Source of the DNA: Rhizobium sp. PP-CC-3A-592
Lineage (GTDB): Bacteria; Pseudomonadota; Alphaproteobacteria; Rhizobiales; Rhizobiaceae
Assembly (NCBI RefSeq): GCF_003217095.1
Contig: NZ_QJSR01000006.1
Location: forward strand, 199,377 to 263,376
Length of the DNA stretch: 64,000 nucleotides
Direction of reading: 5' to 3'
Positions 25,245 through 33,708 of this stretch are shown piece after piece. The notes beneath the pieces were generated by a model that was not told the DNA's origin, made no database searches, and saw nothing but the letters and a program-made list of their open reading frames with translations. How positions within the stretch are numbered: position 1 is the stretch's first letter; every line of letters starts with the position of its first letter. The translations under genes and the position numbers were made by a program.

Positions 25245-26077
25245 GCGGGCACCGCAAGCAGGGGCGCGAGGAACCGCGCCACATGGGGTGCCTCTTCCGG
25301 CTCCAGGCCGTGGGTCACGACGGCGTCGTGGAAGCCGGAGGCGCGCAGGCGCGCGATGAAATCGCCGAAATCCACCACGCCGCGCCCGGGTGCTGCAAAC
25401 CGGCCATCAGCATCGCGGTCCTTGGCATGCGCCATAGCCGTGAAACCGGCTGCGGTATCCACGGCGCGTGCGACGATCTCGCGGGCCTCGTTTGCATCGG
25501 CCTTCTCGAACAGGTTTGCGGGATCGAGCACGATCCTCAGCCGGTTCGAACCCATCTCCGCGATCAGCCGGCAAGCCTCTTCGGCAGATCTGACGACATT
25601 GGCCTGTTCCGGCTCGATGCCGAGCACGATCCCGGCCGTGTCCGCACGGTCGAGGGCCGCAGCCATCTCCTCTGCCATGTCGGCCCAGGCCTCCGGCGTG
25701 GCATTGTCGGTGTGGTGCGCCCACTGGTCGCTCGGATGGCGGGAGCCGGTGCAGAGCGTGACGAGCGGGATGCGGAGCGCGCCCGCGATATCGATGACGC
25801 GGCCGAGGGCCTGCCGTCCGCGCGCGCGAACTTCGGGATCGGGGTGGGCCATGTTGTAGGTACCGGACAGGGCAGCGATGCCGACGCGGGAGGCCAAGCG
25901 GGCCGCATCGATCCGCGCTGACAGCGCGGCCATGTCCTCGATCTCATCCGGCAGGGACGGCAGCCCGGCGCAGGCGAGGTTGAACTGCACGGTCTCGTAG
26001 CCAGCCGTCTGCGCCGCCTGCAGCACCTTTGCGGGGTCGGTACCGGCAAAGGTCTTTGCAAAGATGCCGAGCTGCAT
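25241..26077 (-). CDS. Sugar phosphate isomerase/epimerase family TIM-barrel protein (first)
   Basis: 278 residues of the AP endonuclease-2/xylose-isomerase-like barrel: MQLGIFAKTF at the start, metal-binding Glu in IEPEQANVV, Asp in RIVLDPANLFE, and HAKDRD plus GRGVVDFGDF late in the chain. These proteins include inosose dehydratases, ketose epimerases and 3-keto-glycoside lyases. Its ATG shares one base with the stop of the oxidoreductase gene (TGATG). Confidence 0.88.
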   Translation of the reverse strand: MQLGIFAKTFAGTDPAKVLQAAQTAGYETVQFNLACAGLPSLPDEIEDMAALSARIDAARLASRVGIAALSGTYNMAHPDPEVRARGRQALGRVIDIAGALRIPLVTLCTGSRHPSDQWAHHTDNATPEAWADMAEEMAAALDRADTAGIVLGIEPEQANVVRSAEEACRLIAEMGSNRLRIVLDPANLFEKADANEAREIVARAVDTAAGFTAMAHAKDRDADGRFAAPGRGVVDFGDFIARLRASGFHDAVVTHGLEPEEAPHVARFLAPLLAVPA

Positions 26078-27153
26078 CAGACCGCTCCCGTGACGGAGGC
26101 GAGCGCGACGCGCTCGCCGCTCTCCACCGAGCGGGCGATGGCGACCATGGCGCGTATGGAGGCGAGGCCGTCGTGGACATCGGCGCCCCGCATCGGCGCA
26201 CCGTTGAGGACCGTATCGGCAAGACCTTCGAGCTGCCGGCGGAAGAAGTGGCCGTCTGCCCCGAGCGGCCGGCGCGACGTCGCATCCTTCTCGTGGAAGA
26301 TATCGACTTCGGAGGACCGGAAGTACCATGGATTGAAGGTTTTCGCGACGACCGAGCCGTTCTCGCCATAGAGCTGGAAGCCTTCATGCCAGTCCATCCG
26401 CACCGCCACCGTCAGATCGAGATGGCCGAGCGCGCCGTTAGCGAATTCGGTTTCGACGAACCAGCAGTAGGCGCCGAAGCGCGTCGCAAGACGCGCGCGG
26501 ACGGCGACGATATCGCCGCAGAAGAAACGGGCGGTGTCGACCAGATGCGAGCCGTGCGCGAGCATGAAATATTGCCGGAGATCGGCCTTGGGATTGCCAC
26601 CCGGGCGCTTTGCCAGCTTGCTGGAAACCGGCAGCGGCTGGATGGCGTCCGTATTGGTGTAGCGATGCGTGCTGTCGCAGTACCAGGCTTTCAGCGCCAG
26701 AATCTCGCCCATGTCGTCGCGCACGAAATCCCGTGCCGCCTCCAGCGCCGGATCGAACCGCTTCATATGGCCGACCTGCAGGATCTTGCCCGAGGCATCG
26801 ACGGCACGGGCCAAGGCCTCGCCCTCTTCGATGGACACGCCGATCGGCTTTTCGCACAGCACATGCTTGCCGGCCTGGAGCGCCTTGATCGACATCGGCA
26901 CGTGATAGGCATCCGACGTCGCGACGATCACGGCGTCCAGTTCCGTGTCGGCCAGCATCGCGTCGTAATCGGCAAACGTGTGCTGCGGCTCGTAGGTGGC
27001 TGCCATGCGTGCCAGAAGGTCCGGCGCCGCATCGCAGATGGCGTAGAGATCGGCATTCTCAGCCTTCACGCAGGATTCCAGATGCGCGAATTGTGCGATG
27101 GGTCCGCATCCAAGCACGCCGACACGGAGCCGTCTCTCCTGTTTGCGGATCAC
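26077..27153 (-). CDS. Gfo/Idh/MocA-family oxidoreductase (first)
   Basis: 358 residues with the Rossmann motif VGVLGCGPIAQFAHLES, YEPQHTFADYDAML, and the catalytic-lysine motif CEKPIGV. The C-terminal alpha/beta domain contains HGSHLVDTARFF with its conserved His. Such enzymes oxidise a sugar or cyclitol hydroxyl using NAD(P), often at C3. Two TIM-barrel partners flank it in the same coupled operon, as in inositol and 3-keto-glycoside pathways. Overlaps the upstream gene by ATGA. Confidence 0.92.
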   Translation of the reverse strand: MIRKQERRLRVGVLGCGPIAQFAHLESCVKAENADLYAICDAAPDLLARMAATYEPQHTFADYDAMLADTELDAVIVATSDAYHVPMSIKALQAGKHVLCEKPIGVSIEEGEALARAVDASGKILQVGHMKRFDPALEAARDFVRDDMGEILALKAWYCDSTHRYTNTDAIQPLPVSSKLAKRPGGNPKADLRQYFMLAHGSHLVDTARFFCGDIVAVRARLATRFGAYCWFVETEFANGALGHLDLTVAVRMDWHEGFQLYGENGSVVAKTFNPWYFRSSEVDIFHEKDATSRRPLGADGHFFRRQLEGLADTVLNGAPMRGADVHDGLASIRAMVAIARSVESGERVALASVTGAV

Positions 27154-27995
27154 GATTGCGCTCCCTTGCGAGTATCGGCAATGCCCATGCGCGACAGCGT
27201 CTCGCGGTTGACGCGCACGGCGCTTGCCGGGTCTGCGCCCGCCACCTCAGATTCCTCCTCGACGACGATCCAGCCGTTGAAGTGCGGCGCCTGACCGGCG
27301 ATATCGATGACGTCGGCAATGTCGCAGACCCCGGCGCCCAGCATCGCCCAGTCGCCGTTGGCATCCACATCCTTCAGGTGGACGTAGCGGATGCGATCAT
27401 GGAATGCGGTGAGCGTCTCTGCCATGACCTGGCCGCCGCGCAGGATATGCCCTGTGTCGGGCACCCAGCCGACCTGCGGGTCGAGGCGCGAGAAGATCTC
27501 GTCGTAATCGCTGCGGGTGTAGAGCAGCGTCCGGTGGTGGGAGGAGGGGTGGACGGCGACCGTGACGCCGGCCGCGCGCCCGATATCGCTCGCCCTGTTG
27601 TAGATCTCGGATGCGATCCCGAACCCGTCCTCCCGCGGCGCATCCGACACCGAGGTGGCCGAGCCGAGGGAAACAAGCGCACCGGGAAAGCGGCCCACGA
27701 AATCCACCCAACGCTTGACGGCATCCAGATCGTCTTCGATCCGGTCGGGCATGGTGAAGCCGCTGTCGGAACCGAAGGCGAAGGACACGAGCGTCAGGCC
27801 GGCATCATCCAGCGCGCGCCGGAAGTCGGCGGGGCGCTCCGCATAATCGCCGATCATGGTGTTGGTGATCTCGATGCCGGTGTAACCGCCTTCGGCGATC
27901 GCCCTGATCAGATCGTCCGGGCCACCTTTCCAGCCGGCGCCGAGCATCTCCCACGTGTAGGTCTGGCAGCCGAACGCCCGTTCCGTTTTCGTCAT
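27150..27995 (-). CDS. Sugar phosphate isomerase/epimerase family TIM-barrel protein (second, IolE-like)
   Basis: 281 residues. FGCQTYTWEM at the start, GGYTGIEITNTMIGDY, HPSSHHRTLLYTRSDYDEIF, VGWVPDTGHIL and YVHLKDVD give the metal ligands of this barrel family. The HLKDVD and WIVVEEES segments resemble inosose dehydratase IolE-type proteins. It is the first long gene of the six-gene minus-strand operon and may act on the keto-sugar produced by the oxidoreductase. Confidence 0.88.
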   Translation of the reverse strand: MTKTERAFGCQTYTWEMLGAGWKGGPDDLIRAIAEGGYTGIEITNTMIGDYAERPADFRRALDDAGLTLVSFAFGSDSGFTMPDRIEDDLDAVKRWVDFVGRFPGALVSLGSATSVSDAPREDGFGIASEIYNRASDIGRAAGVTVAVHPSSHHRTLLYTRSDYDEIFSRLDPQVGWVPDTGHILRGGQVMAETLTAFHDRIRYVHLKDVDANGDWAMLGAGVCDIADVIDIAGQAPHFNGWIVVEEESEVAGADPASAVRVNRETLSRMGIADTRKGAQS

Positions 27996-28092
27996 CTGTC
28001 GCTTCCTGTCGTGGTTTCCGGGCCCATCGTTTCCGGGTCCGTCGTGCGAGCGCCTCTGCCTGTTTTTCCCGGCAGAGACCGCGCCGGTCTCT

Positions 28093-28203
28093 TCAGGCGA
28101 GAAGGCGGACCCGGCAGACTTGCGGGCGATCGGGCACGCGCCAGCGGCAGGCCTTGAAAGCCTGGACTTGGCCGGAAATCGTCGCGATTTTGATGGATGT
28201 CAC
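28093..28203 (-). CDS. Possible 36-residue leader protein with a strong ribosome site
   Basis: A GTG at 28203 is preceded by GGGAGG at ideal spacing and opens a 36-codon frame beginning MTSIKIATISGQVQAF and ending VRLLA. It lies 97 bases before the second TIM-barrel gene on the same strand. The product is not recognised. It may be a short leader peptide, a true small protein, or the truncated start of a lost enzyme. The 316-base region 27996-28311 otherwise holds a CTCTGCC/GGCAGAG hairpin (28054-28077) and the divergent promoters. Confidence 0.4.
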   Translation of the reverse strand: MTSIKIATISGQVQAFKACRWRVPDRPQVCRVRLLA

Positions 28204-28311
28204 CGTTGCCTCCCAGCTTGGTTGGTTGTACGTAAGATAAATTCTTATCGCACGTCAACATATTTTGTCTGCGTGTTTGTGAGCACGCGGCGCAACGATC
28301 AGGTTCAGGAC

Positions 28312-29460
28312 ATGACGGACACTCTTCGCCAACCACTTCGGATCGGCATCGTGGGATGCGGCAACATCTCGATGGCTTACCTGCGCAACGCGCCGCTGTT
28401 CCGCGGCGTTGACATCGTCGCCTGCGCCGACGTCAACCCGCAGGCAGCGGAGCAGCGCGCCGCGCAGTTCGGCCTGCGGGCCAGCAGCGTCGATGCTCTG
28501 ATGGCGGCAGCCGATGTCGACCTCGTGCTCAACCTCACCATTCCCGCGGCACATTTCGACATCTCGATGCAGGCGCTGGAAGCGCAGAAACATGTCTTCA
28601 CGGAAAAGCCGCTGGCAGTGACGGCTAAACTCGGCCGCCGGCTGGTGAGCGAAGCTGCTGCGCGCGGGCTTCTGATCGGCTCGGCGCCGGATACGTTTCT
28701 CGGTGCGGCCGGACGGCATGCGCGGCGACTAATGGAATCCGGCGCGATCGGCAAGCCGGTGACCGGCACAGCCTTCATGATGGGCCGCGGCATGGAGCAT
28801 TGGCATCCGGACCCCGGTTTCTACTACCAGCCGGGCGCCGGCCCGGTGATGGACATGGGCCCTTACTACCTCACGATGCTGGTCAATCTCATCGGCCCCG
28901 TCCGGCGGGTGCAGGCCGTGGCCACCAGCGGGCAGAAGGACCGGCTGATCACGGCCGACGGCCCGAAGAAGGGAACGCGCTTTTCCGTGGGCACGCCGAC
29001 GAGCGTCCTGTCGCTGCTCGAATTCGAGAGTGGCGCCACGATCACGTTCGGCGCGTCCTGGGATGTCTTTCGCCACTCCAACCATCCGATCGAACTGCAT
29101 GGCACCGAAGGCTCGCTGCGCCTGCCGGACCCGGATACGTTCGGCGGCACGGTGGCGCTCTCCGAGCGGGGCGACGACTGGAAGATGACGGATACGGCGA
29201 CGCTTCCCTATGGCGCCGTCAACTGGCCCGTCGATGCACCGGACAGAGCGAACTACCGCATGCTGGGCCTTGCCGATCTCGCCCGGGCGATCGAGGAGAA
29301 ACGTTCGCCCCGTGCGTCCGGCGACCTTGCGCTGCATGTGCTGGAGATCATGGAAGGTATTCTGCAGGCGGGCGAAACCGGGATCGCGCAGGCCATCGAA
29401 GGCGGGGTGGACCAGCCGTCCGAACTGCGGGAAGACGAAGCCCGGAGCCTGCTTGCATGA
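28312..29460 (+). CDS. Gfo/Idh/MocA-family oxidoreductase (second)
   Basis: 382 residues from the ATG at 28312; the long upstream in-frame extension crosses the promoter region and is rejected. Rossmann motif IGIVGCGNISMAYLRN, VFTEKPLAV with the catalytic Lys, and a substrate domain with GPVMDMGPYYLTMLVNLIG. It is divergent from the operon that contains the first such oxidoreductase, so the cluster has two dehydrogenases, perhaps for two diastereomers or successive steps. Overlaps the esterase gene by ATGA. Confidence 0.92.
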   Translation: MTDTLRQPLRIGIVGCGNISMAYLRNAPLFRGVDIVACADVNPQAAEQRAAQFGLRASSVDALMAAADVDLVLNLTIPAAHFDISMQALEAQKHVFTEKPLAVTAKLGRRLVSEAAARGLLIGSAPDTFLGAAGRHARRLMESGAIGKPVTGTAFMMGRGMEHWHPDPGFYYQPGAGPVMDMGPYYLTMLVNLIGPVRRVQAVATSGQKDRLITADGPKKGTRFSVGTPTSVLSLLEFESGATITFGASWDVFRHSNHPIELHGTEGSLRLPDPDTFGGTVALSERGDDWKMTDTATLPYGAVNWPVDAPDRANYRMLGLADLARAIEEKRSPRASGDLALHVLEIMEGILQAGETGIAQAIEGGVDQPSELREDEARSLLA

Positions 29461-30404
29461 CCGGGCTCGATATCTCCGCCAAGCGCGTCCTTGATATGGC
29501 GGCCAGCGACAATGCGCCGCCCATCGAGACCCTCTCGCCGGAGGAGGCTAGGCATGGTTTCCTCGAAGGGTTCGCCCCGCTGCAGAAGCCGCTCGAAGAC
29601 GTCGCGACGACGGAGGAACGCTTTCTCGGGCCATTGCGTCTCCGGATCTGGCGCGGGCAGGGCGCGCCAGTCGAACGCGCGCCGGCCCTTCTCTACCTGC
29701 ATGGCGGCGGATGGGTCATCGGGGCGCCGGAGAGCCATGAGGACATCTGCCGCATTCTTGCCAATCTGGCAGGTGCCGTCGTTGTCTCGCCCGACTACCG
29801 GCTCGCGCCCGATGATCCGTTTCCCGCCGCGATCGACGACTGCGCGGCGGTCCTCGCCGACGTGGCAGCACACGGCGAGCGCTACGGCATCGACCCCGCC
29901 CGCATCGCGGTCGGCGGCGACAGTGCCGGCGGAAACCTTGCGGCCGTTCTGGCGCTGATGGCGCGGGACGGCACGGCGCCGCGGCTGACGGCGCAGATCC
30001 TGATCTATCCCGTGACGGATCAGGGCCAAGGCTCCGACAGCTATCGCCGCTACGCGCGGGATTTCGGGCTCACCGCCGCCGGCATGGCCTGGTTTCGCGC
30101 GCACTACCTGCCGGAAGATGCCGACAGAATGGACTGGCGCCTGTCCCCGCTGCTGGCTTCATCGCTGCACGGCGTTGCCCCGGCGTTCGTCGCTCTTGCC
30201 GGTCATGACGTGCTCTACGACGAGGGTGCGGCCTATGCCGAGCGCTTGCAGAGGGAAGCGGAGGTGATCGTCAAGACCTGGCCGGGCCAGATCCACGGCT
30301 TTGTCTCCATGGGCGGCATCATTCCGCAGGCGCGGGAGGCCTTGGAGGCCGCCGCCGCGGCCTGGGCTGCGTTCGATGCAGAAAGCCGCCAAGCACGACG
30401 ATAA
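29457..30404 (+). CDS. Alpha/beta hydrolase, hormone-sensitive-lipase family
   Basis: 315 residues. YLHGGGWVIGAP supplies the oxyanion HGGG, Ser is in GGDSAGGN, Asp in ALAGHDVLYDEG and His in QIHGFVSM: a complete catalytic triad. No signal peptide. It is coupled to the oxidoreductase and may remove an acyl group from the imported compound, or act on a lactone. Confidence 0.9.
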   Translation: MTGLDISAKRVLDMAASDNAPPIETLSPEEARHGFLEGFAPLQKPLEDVATTEERFLGPLRLRIWRGQGAPVERAPALLYLHGGGWVIGAPESHEDICRILANLAGAVVVSPDYRLAPDDPFPAAIDDCAAVLADVAAHGERYGIDPARIAVGGDSAGGNLAAVLALMARDGTAPRLTAQILIYPVTDQGQGSDSYRRYARDFGLTAAGMAWFRAHYLPEDADRMDWRLSPLLASSLHGVAPAFVALAGHDVLYDEGAAYAERLQREAEVIVKTWPGQIHGFVSMGGIIPQAREALEAAAAAWAAFDAESRQARR

Positions 30405-30407
30405 AAC

Positions 30408-31442
30408 TCAGGCGGACTCCCGCATGACCAGCGTTGCCTCCAGAATGACCTTGTCGTCCTGCATCGGGCGGCCCTCGTCGAGATCGTCGATCCGACGCAG
30501 AAGGATTTCGACGCTCGTCGCGGCGATTGCGGTCGCGTTTTGCGCCATGGTCGTCAGGGGCGGGCATGTGTAGCGGCTGAGCGGATGGTCGTCATGGCCG
30601 GCGATCCGCACGTCGCAACCCTCTCCCCGCCCGATCTTCAGCCCGGCCGCAAAGGCCGCGGCCATCGCTCCGAAGGCGAAGCGATCGTTGGCGCAGAAGA
30701 GCGTACGGCCGGGAAGGCCGTCCCGCTTCAGGATCGTCTGCATCTGCTCGAAGCCCAGCCGTTCGAATTCCCAGGACGGCGGGGTCTCGCAGTCGATCAC
30801 CAGCGGCTCGTGCCCTTCCTTCAGCATCGTCGCCCGATAGCTCTCCTGCCGTTCGCCGGAGTTTTCGTTGACCTGCGGAATTTCTAGAAAGACCGGCGGC
30901 TCGCCGGAGCGACACAGATACTGCACCATGGCCGCCACACTCTGCGCGTTGTCGTTGCCGACATAGGGCAGGTCGAAGCTTGCCGGACTGTCGAAGCAGA
31001 CGACGGGGATCGTGTCCGTCAGCCTCTGGAGGGTCGATGCCCGGGACCCGGCACCCAGCGGCGCGACGATGGCGCCGGCGACCTTCAGTGCCAGGAGCGT
31101 CCGGATCGCTTCCTCTTCCAGATCCGGCCGCGTGTGGGACGAAATCTGGATGGGCCAGAATCCGCGGGCGCGGAGTTCGAGTTCAATGAGTGTGACGACC
31201 TGCACGTAGAAGGGGTCGGAGATGGTGGGAACGAGCACGCCGATGTTGCGGGTGCGTTTGCGGTTGAGATGCCGGGCAAAGAGATTGGGCTCGAAGTTCG
31301 ACTTCTTCAACGCCGCCTCGATGCGTTTGCGCGTAACCTCCTTCACGTTCGACGGATCGTGGAAATACTTCGACAGCGTCGGGCGCGAAACGCCGCAAGC
31401 ACCGGCGAATTCGTCCATCGACTTGTAGCTTTTCTTCGCCAC
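30408..31442 (-). CDS. LacI-family transcriptional regulator
   Basis: 344 residues. The headpiece is MDEFAGACGVSRPTLSKYFHDPSNV, with the hinge FEPNLFARHLNRKRTRNIGVLVP; the periplasmic-binding-like effector domain follows (TLFCANDRFAFGAMAAA). It lies convergent with the oxidoreductase-esterase pair, four bases from the esterase stop. It probably governs parts of the 15-30 kb sugar region. A perfect AAACGCGTTT palindrome at 18435 is a candidate site. Confidence 0.93.
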   Translation of the reverse strand: MAKKSYKSMDEFAGACGVSRPTLSKYFHDPSNVKEVTRKRIEAALKKSNFEPNLFARHLNRKRTRNIGVLVPTISDPFYVQVVTLIELELRARGFWPIQISSHTRPDLEEEAIRTLLALKVAGAIVAPLGAGSRASTLQRLTDTIPVVCFDSPASFDLPYVGNDNAQSVAAMVQYLCRSGEPPVFLEIPQVNENSGERQESYRATMLKEGHEPLVIDCETPPSWEFERLGFEQMQTILKRDGLPGRTLFCANDRFAFGAMAAAFAAGLKIGRGEGCDVRIAGHDDHPLSRYTCPPLTTMAQNATAIAATSVEILLRRIDDLDEGRPMQDDKVILEATLVMRESA

Positions 31443-31832
31443 GGATGCTTCCTGCTCGTCGTCACTCCGGCGGGTCTTTCCACCACCTCCAAATTCACAA
31501 CGGACAAAAATTTTACAAGCGAAAAGAAAAATATTCCGCAGGGAAACGTCCGGAGACGGACGTGTTCGGGGATGATCCGGTCGCGATGAGCGGCGGCATG
31601 CTCCAGAGCATCACGATCGCCGGAGCCCTTGCCGGTCATCGGGCAATGCTGATCGCGGACGAATCCCGACGCCTATCGCCGATCCGATGCGAATGTGCGG
31701 TCGATGATGGGCATCGAGATCCGGCGCTTCCTTATTCTGGCGTGAATTGTCCGCTTGTCGTCCGGAAATGGCCTTTGTTCCCAGGATGCAAGGCATAGAA
31801 TACCCCTACATCGACACCTTGGAGAAACGACA
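31443..31832. other. Intergenic region without a recognisable gene
   Basis: 390 bases between the divergent LacI and cysteine-hydrolase genes. The A/T-rich patch 31485-31540 (runs of A and T around AAATATTCC) probably carries the lacI-type promoter. The remainder is GC-rich and has short open frames, none with a convincing start or recognisable product. Confidence 0.5.
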
Positions 31833-32393
31833 ATGTCCGACACTGCACTGATTGTCATCGACGCTCAAGAATCCTTCTGGCATCGCGACTATTGGGACGA
31901 CGAGATAGTACCAGCCTATATCGAGCGGCAGCAGGCGCTGATCGACGGGGCGAAGGCTGCGGGAATTCCCGTTGTTCAGGTCTTTCATGTCGAAGACAGC
32001 GGCGTCTTTTCCGAGGCCTCCGGATTTGTGAAGGCACTGCCACCTCTTTGCATCGCGCCGGATGCTGTTTTCAGGAAGCGCCGTCACAGTGCGCTTGTGG
32101 GAACTGGGCTTGACGTCTGGCTGACCAGCAACGGCATTCGGCGGGTCATTATTTCCGGCATCCGCACGGAACAATGCTGCGAAACGACGACGCGACACGC
32201 ATCCGATCTGGGTTATGCCGTCGATTACGTCGGCGAGGCCACGCTCACGTTCCCGATGACCGATGCCGGCGGCCGTACGTGGAGTGCCGCAGACATCCGC
32301 GCCCGAACCGAACTGGTTCTCGCCGGTCGTTTTGCGCGGATCGCAACGGTCGAAGATGCGCTTGCCCGTCGCGCGGCGGATCGTGCGGCGTGA
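31833..32393 (+). CDS. Isochorismatase-family cysteine hydrolase
   Basis: 186 residues from an ATG with TTGGAGAAA upstream. The catalytic triad of the family is readable: Asp10 in LIVIDAQESF, Lys82 in VFRKRRHSA, and Cys115 in SGIRTEQCCETTTRHA. Members hydrolyse amides (nicotinamide, N-carbamoyl compounds, biuret) or isochorismate. The stop overlaps the start of an AraC regulator as GTGA, so the enzyme and its probable activator are coupled. Confidence 0.9.
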   Translation: MSDTALIVIDAQESFWHRDYWDDEIVPAYIERQQALIDGAKAAGIPVVQVFHVEDSGVFSEASGFVKALPPLCIAPDAVFRKRRHSALVGTGLDVWLTSNGIRRVIISGIRTEQCCETTTRHASDLGYAVDYVGEATLTFPMTDAGGRTWSAADIRARTELVLAGRFARIATVEDALARRAADRAA

Positions 32394-33409
32394 GGGACAA
32401 GGCGCATCCTCCGGTGGACATTCCGGTTTTCGTCGTCGTGCCGCCGCGTGTCCTGCTGCTGGACATCGCGGGGCCGATGGAGGTGCTGCGCAAAGCCAAT
32501 CTTGAACAGGCTGCCGTCCGTTTCACCATTACCTATGTCGGTCCCTCGCCAACAACAGGCAGTTCCATCGGACTGGATATTGCGGGCATCGGCCCGCTGC
32601 CCGGGGACCTGCCGGATCAGGCCCTGGTCGTCATGCCCGGCAGCGCCGAAATACCGTTGGGAGGCGTCCGGTCCGATCACGAGGCGGACGCGCCGTTCGA
32701 AGACGCCATCATTGCTTGGCTGAAACAGGCGATCCGGCCCGGCATCCGGCTGGTGTCGATCTGTTCGGGGGCACTGACGGCGGCCCGTTCCGGACTGCTC
32801 GACGGATACGATTGCACCACGCATCATGCCTGCACGGCCGATCTCGTCCGGCTCGCGCCCGCGGCCCGCGTTCTGGAAAATCGGCTCTATGTCGAGGATG
32901 GCGAGCGTTTGACCAGTGCCGGGATCACCACCGGCGTGGATTTGATGCTCCATGTGGTGGCGCGGATGGCCGGTCATGCGGTGGCGCTGGCGGTGGCGCG
33001 CTACCTCGTCGTCTATCTTCGTCGCGGCGGCAGCGATCCCCAGCTCTCCCCCTGGCTTGAGGGGCGCAACCACATTCATCCGAGCATTCACCGGGCCCAG
33101 GATGCGGTCGCCGCCGATCCCGCCGCCGATTGGTCGGTCGAACGACTGGCGAATGTTGCAGCGGCAAGTCCGCGCAACCTTTCGCGCCTGTTCAACGAAC
33201 ACACGGGAATGACGGTCATCGATTACGTCAACCGGATGCGGATCGCCCTGGCGCGCGATCTGCTTGCCGGCTCGCAGCTCGACATGGAGACCGTCGCGGA
33301 GCGGAGCGGCTTTGCCTCCACACGGCAGTTGCGCCGCGCCTGGGGCCGCTTTCACGACCTTCCCCCGAGCCGTATGCGGGCGCCAATGGCCGTTTCGCAG
33401 CACGGGTGA
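32390..33409 (+). CDS. GATase1-like AraC-family regulator (FtrA/GlxA type)
   Basis: 339 residues from the GTG overlapping the previous stop. The DJ-1/GATase-like N-terminal domain has LLLDIAGPMEVLRKAN and VSICSGALTAARSGLLDG with the nucleophile-elbow Cys, then THHACTADL. The C-terminal AraC domain has two helix-turn-helices: VERLANVAAASPRNLSRLF and METVAERSGFASTRQLRRAW. Such proteins activate genes for quaternary amines, amides or formate metabolism. Its coupled partner is the likely target. Confidence 0.9.
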   Translation: MRDKAHPPVDIPVFVVVPPRVLLLDIAGPMEVLRKANLEQAAVRFTITYVGPSPTTGSSIGLDIAGIGPLPGDLPDQALVVMPGSAEIPLGGVRSDHEADAPFEDAIIAWLKQAIRPGIRLVSICSGALTAARSGLLDGYDCTTHHACTADLVRLAPAARVLENRLYVEDGERLTSAGITTGVDLMLHVVARMAGHAVALAVARYLVVYLRRGGSDPQLSPWLEGRNHIHPSIHRAQDAVAADPAADWSVERLANVAAASPRNLSRLFNEHTGMTVIDYVNRMRIALARDLLAGSQLDMETVAERSGFASTRQLRRAWGRFHDLPPSRMRAPMAVSQHG

Positions 33410-33636
33410 CCATGACTGTCACGTTCGTGGTTCGGAAAATTGGATGCCACGCTGTCGACGGGACGCCGGAGTTTTCCCATGAGAGTTTTCTTAGTCGGAG
33501 CGGAGCGCTTGATGACTTGGATGCCTAAATTATTCGAATCTCGCCCGTCTGAGACACGAGAAACGCGAGCCTAAATCTGGCGTGTTAACGTTGCAGGTTA
33601 GATCAGGAGCCCCTCACCATCCTTGCATTTGCGGTT

Positions 33637-33699
33637 ATATGTCGATAAAAGGCAATTGTATCGACATATTTCTCCGACGTGTCGTCGCTATCGACATAT
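33637..33699. promoter_or_regulatory. Three copies of an 11-bp operator-like site upstream of the fic gene
   Basis: ATATGTCGATA at 33637-33647 and its exact inverse TATCGACATAT at 33659-33669 and 33689-33699; the last two are 30 bp apart, about three helical turns. A GACATGTC palindrome follows at 33706-33713. They fill the end of the 299-base gap 33410-33708, whose first half shows nothing else. The downstream Fic protein has a C-terminal winged helix, so autoregulation is likely. Confidence 0.65.
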
Positions 33700-33708
33700 A
33701 CGCCTGAC

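Noticed and set aside
28054-28077. CTCTGCC/GGCAGAG hairpin as terminator in the divergent region
   Set aside because: Only seven pairs, ten-base loop with internal T run and no gene ending nearby; noted but not called as a terminator.
28233-28247. TAAGA-N5-TCTTA dyad upstream of the second Gfo/Idh/MocA gene as a LacI operator
   Set aside because: Arms are only five bases, the centre lacks the CG pair usual in LacI sites, and the region is A/T-rich promoter DNA where such dyads are expected.
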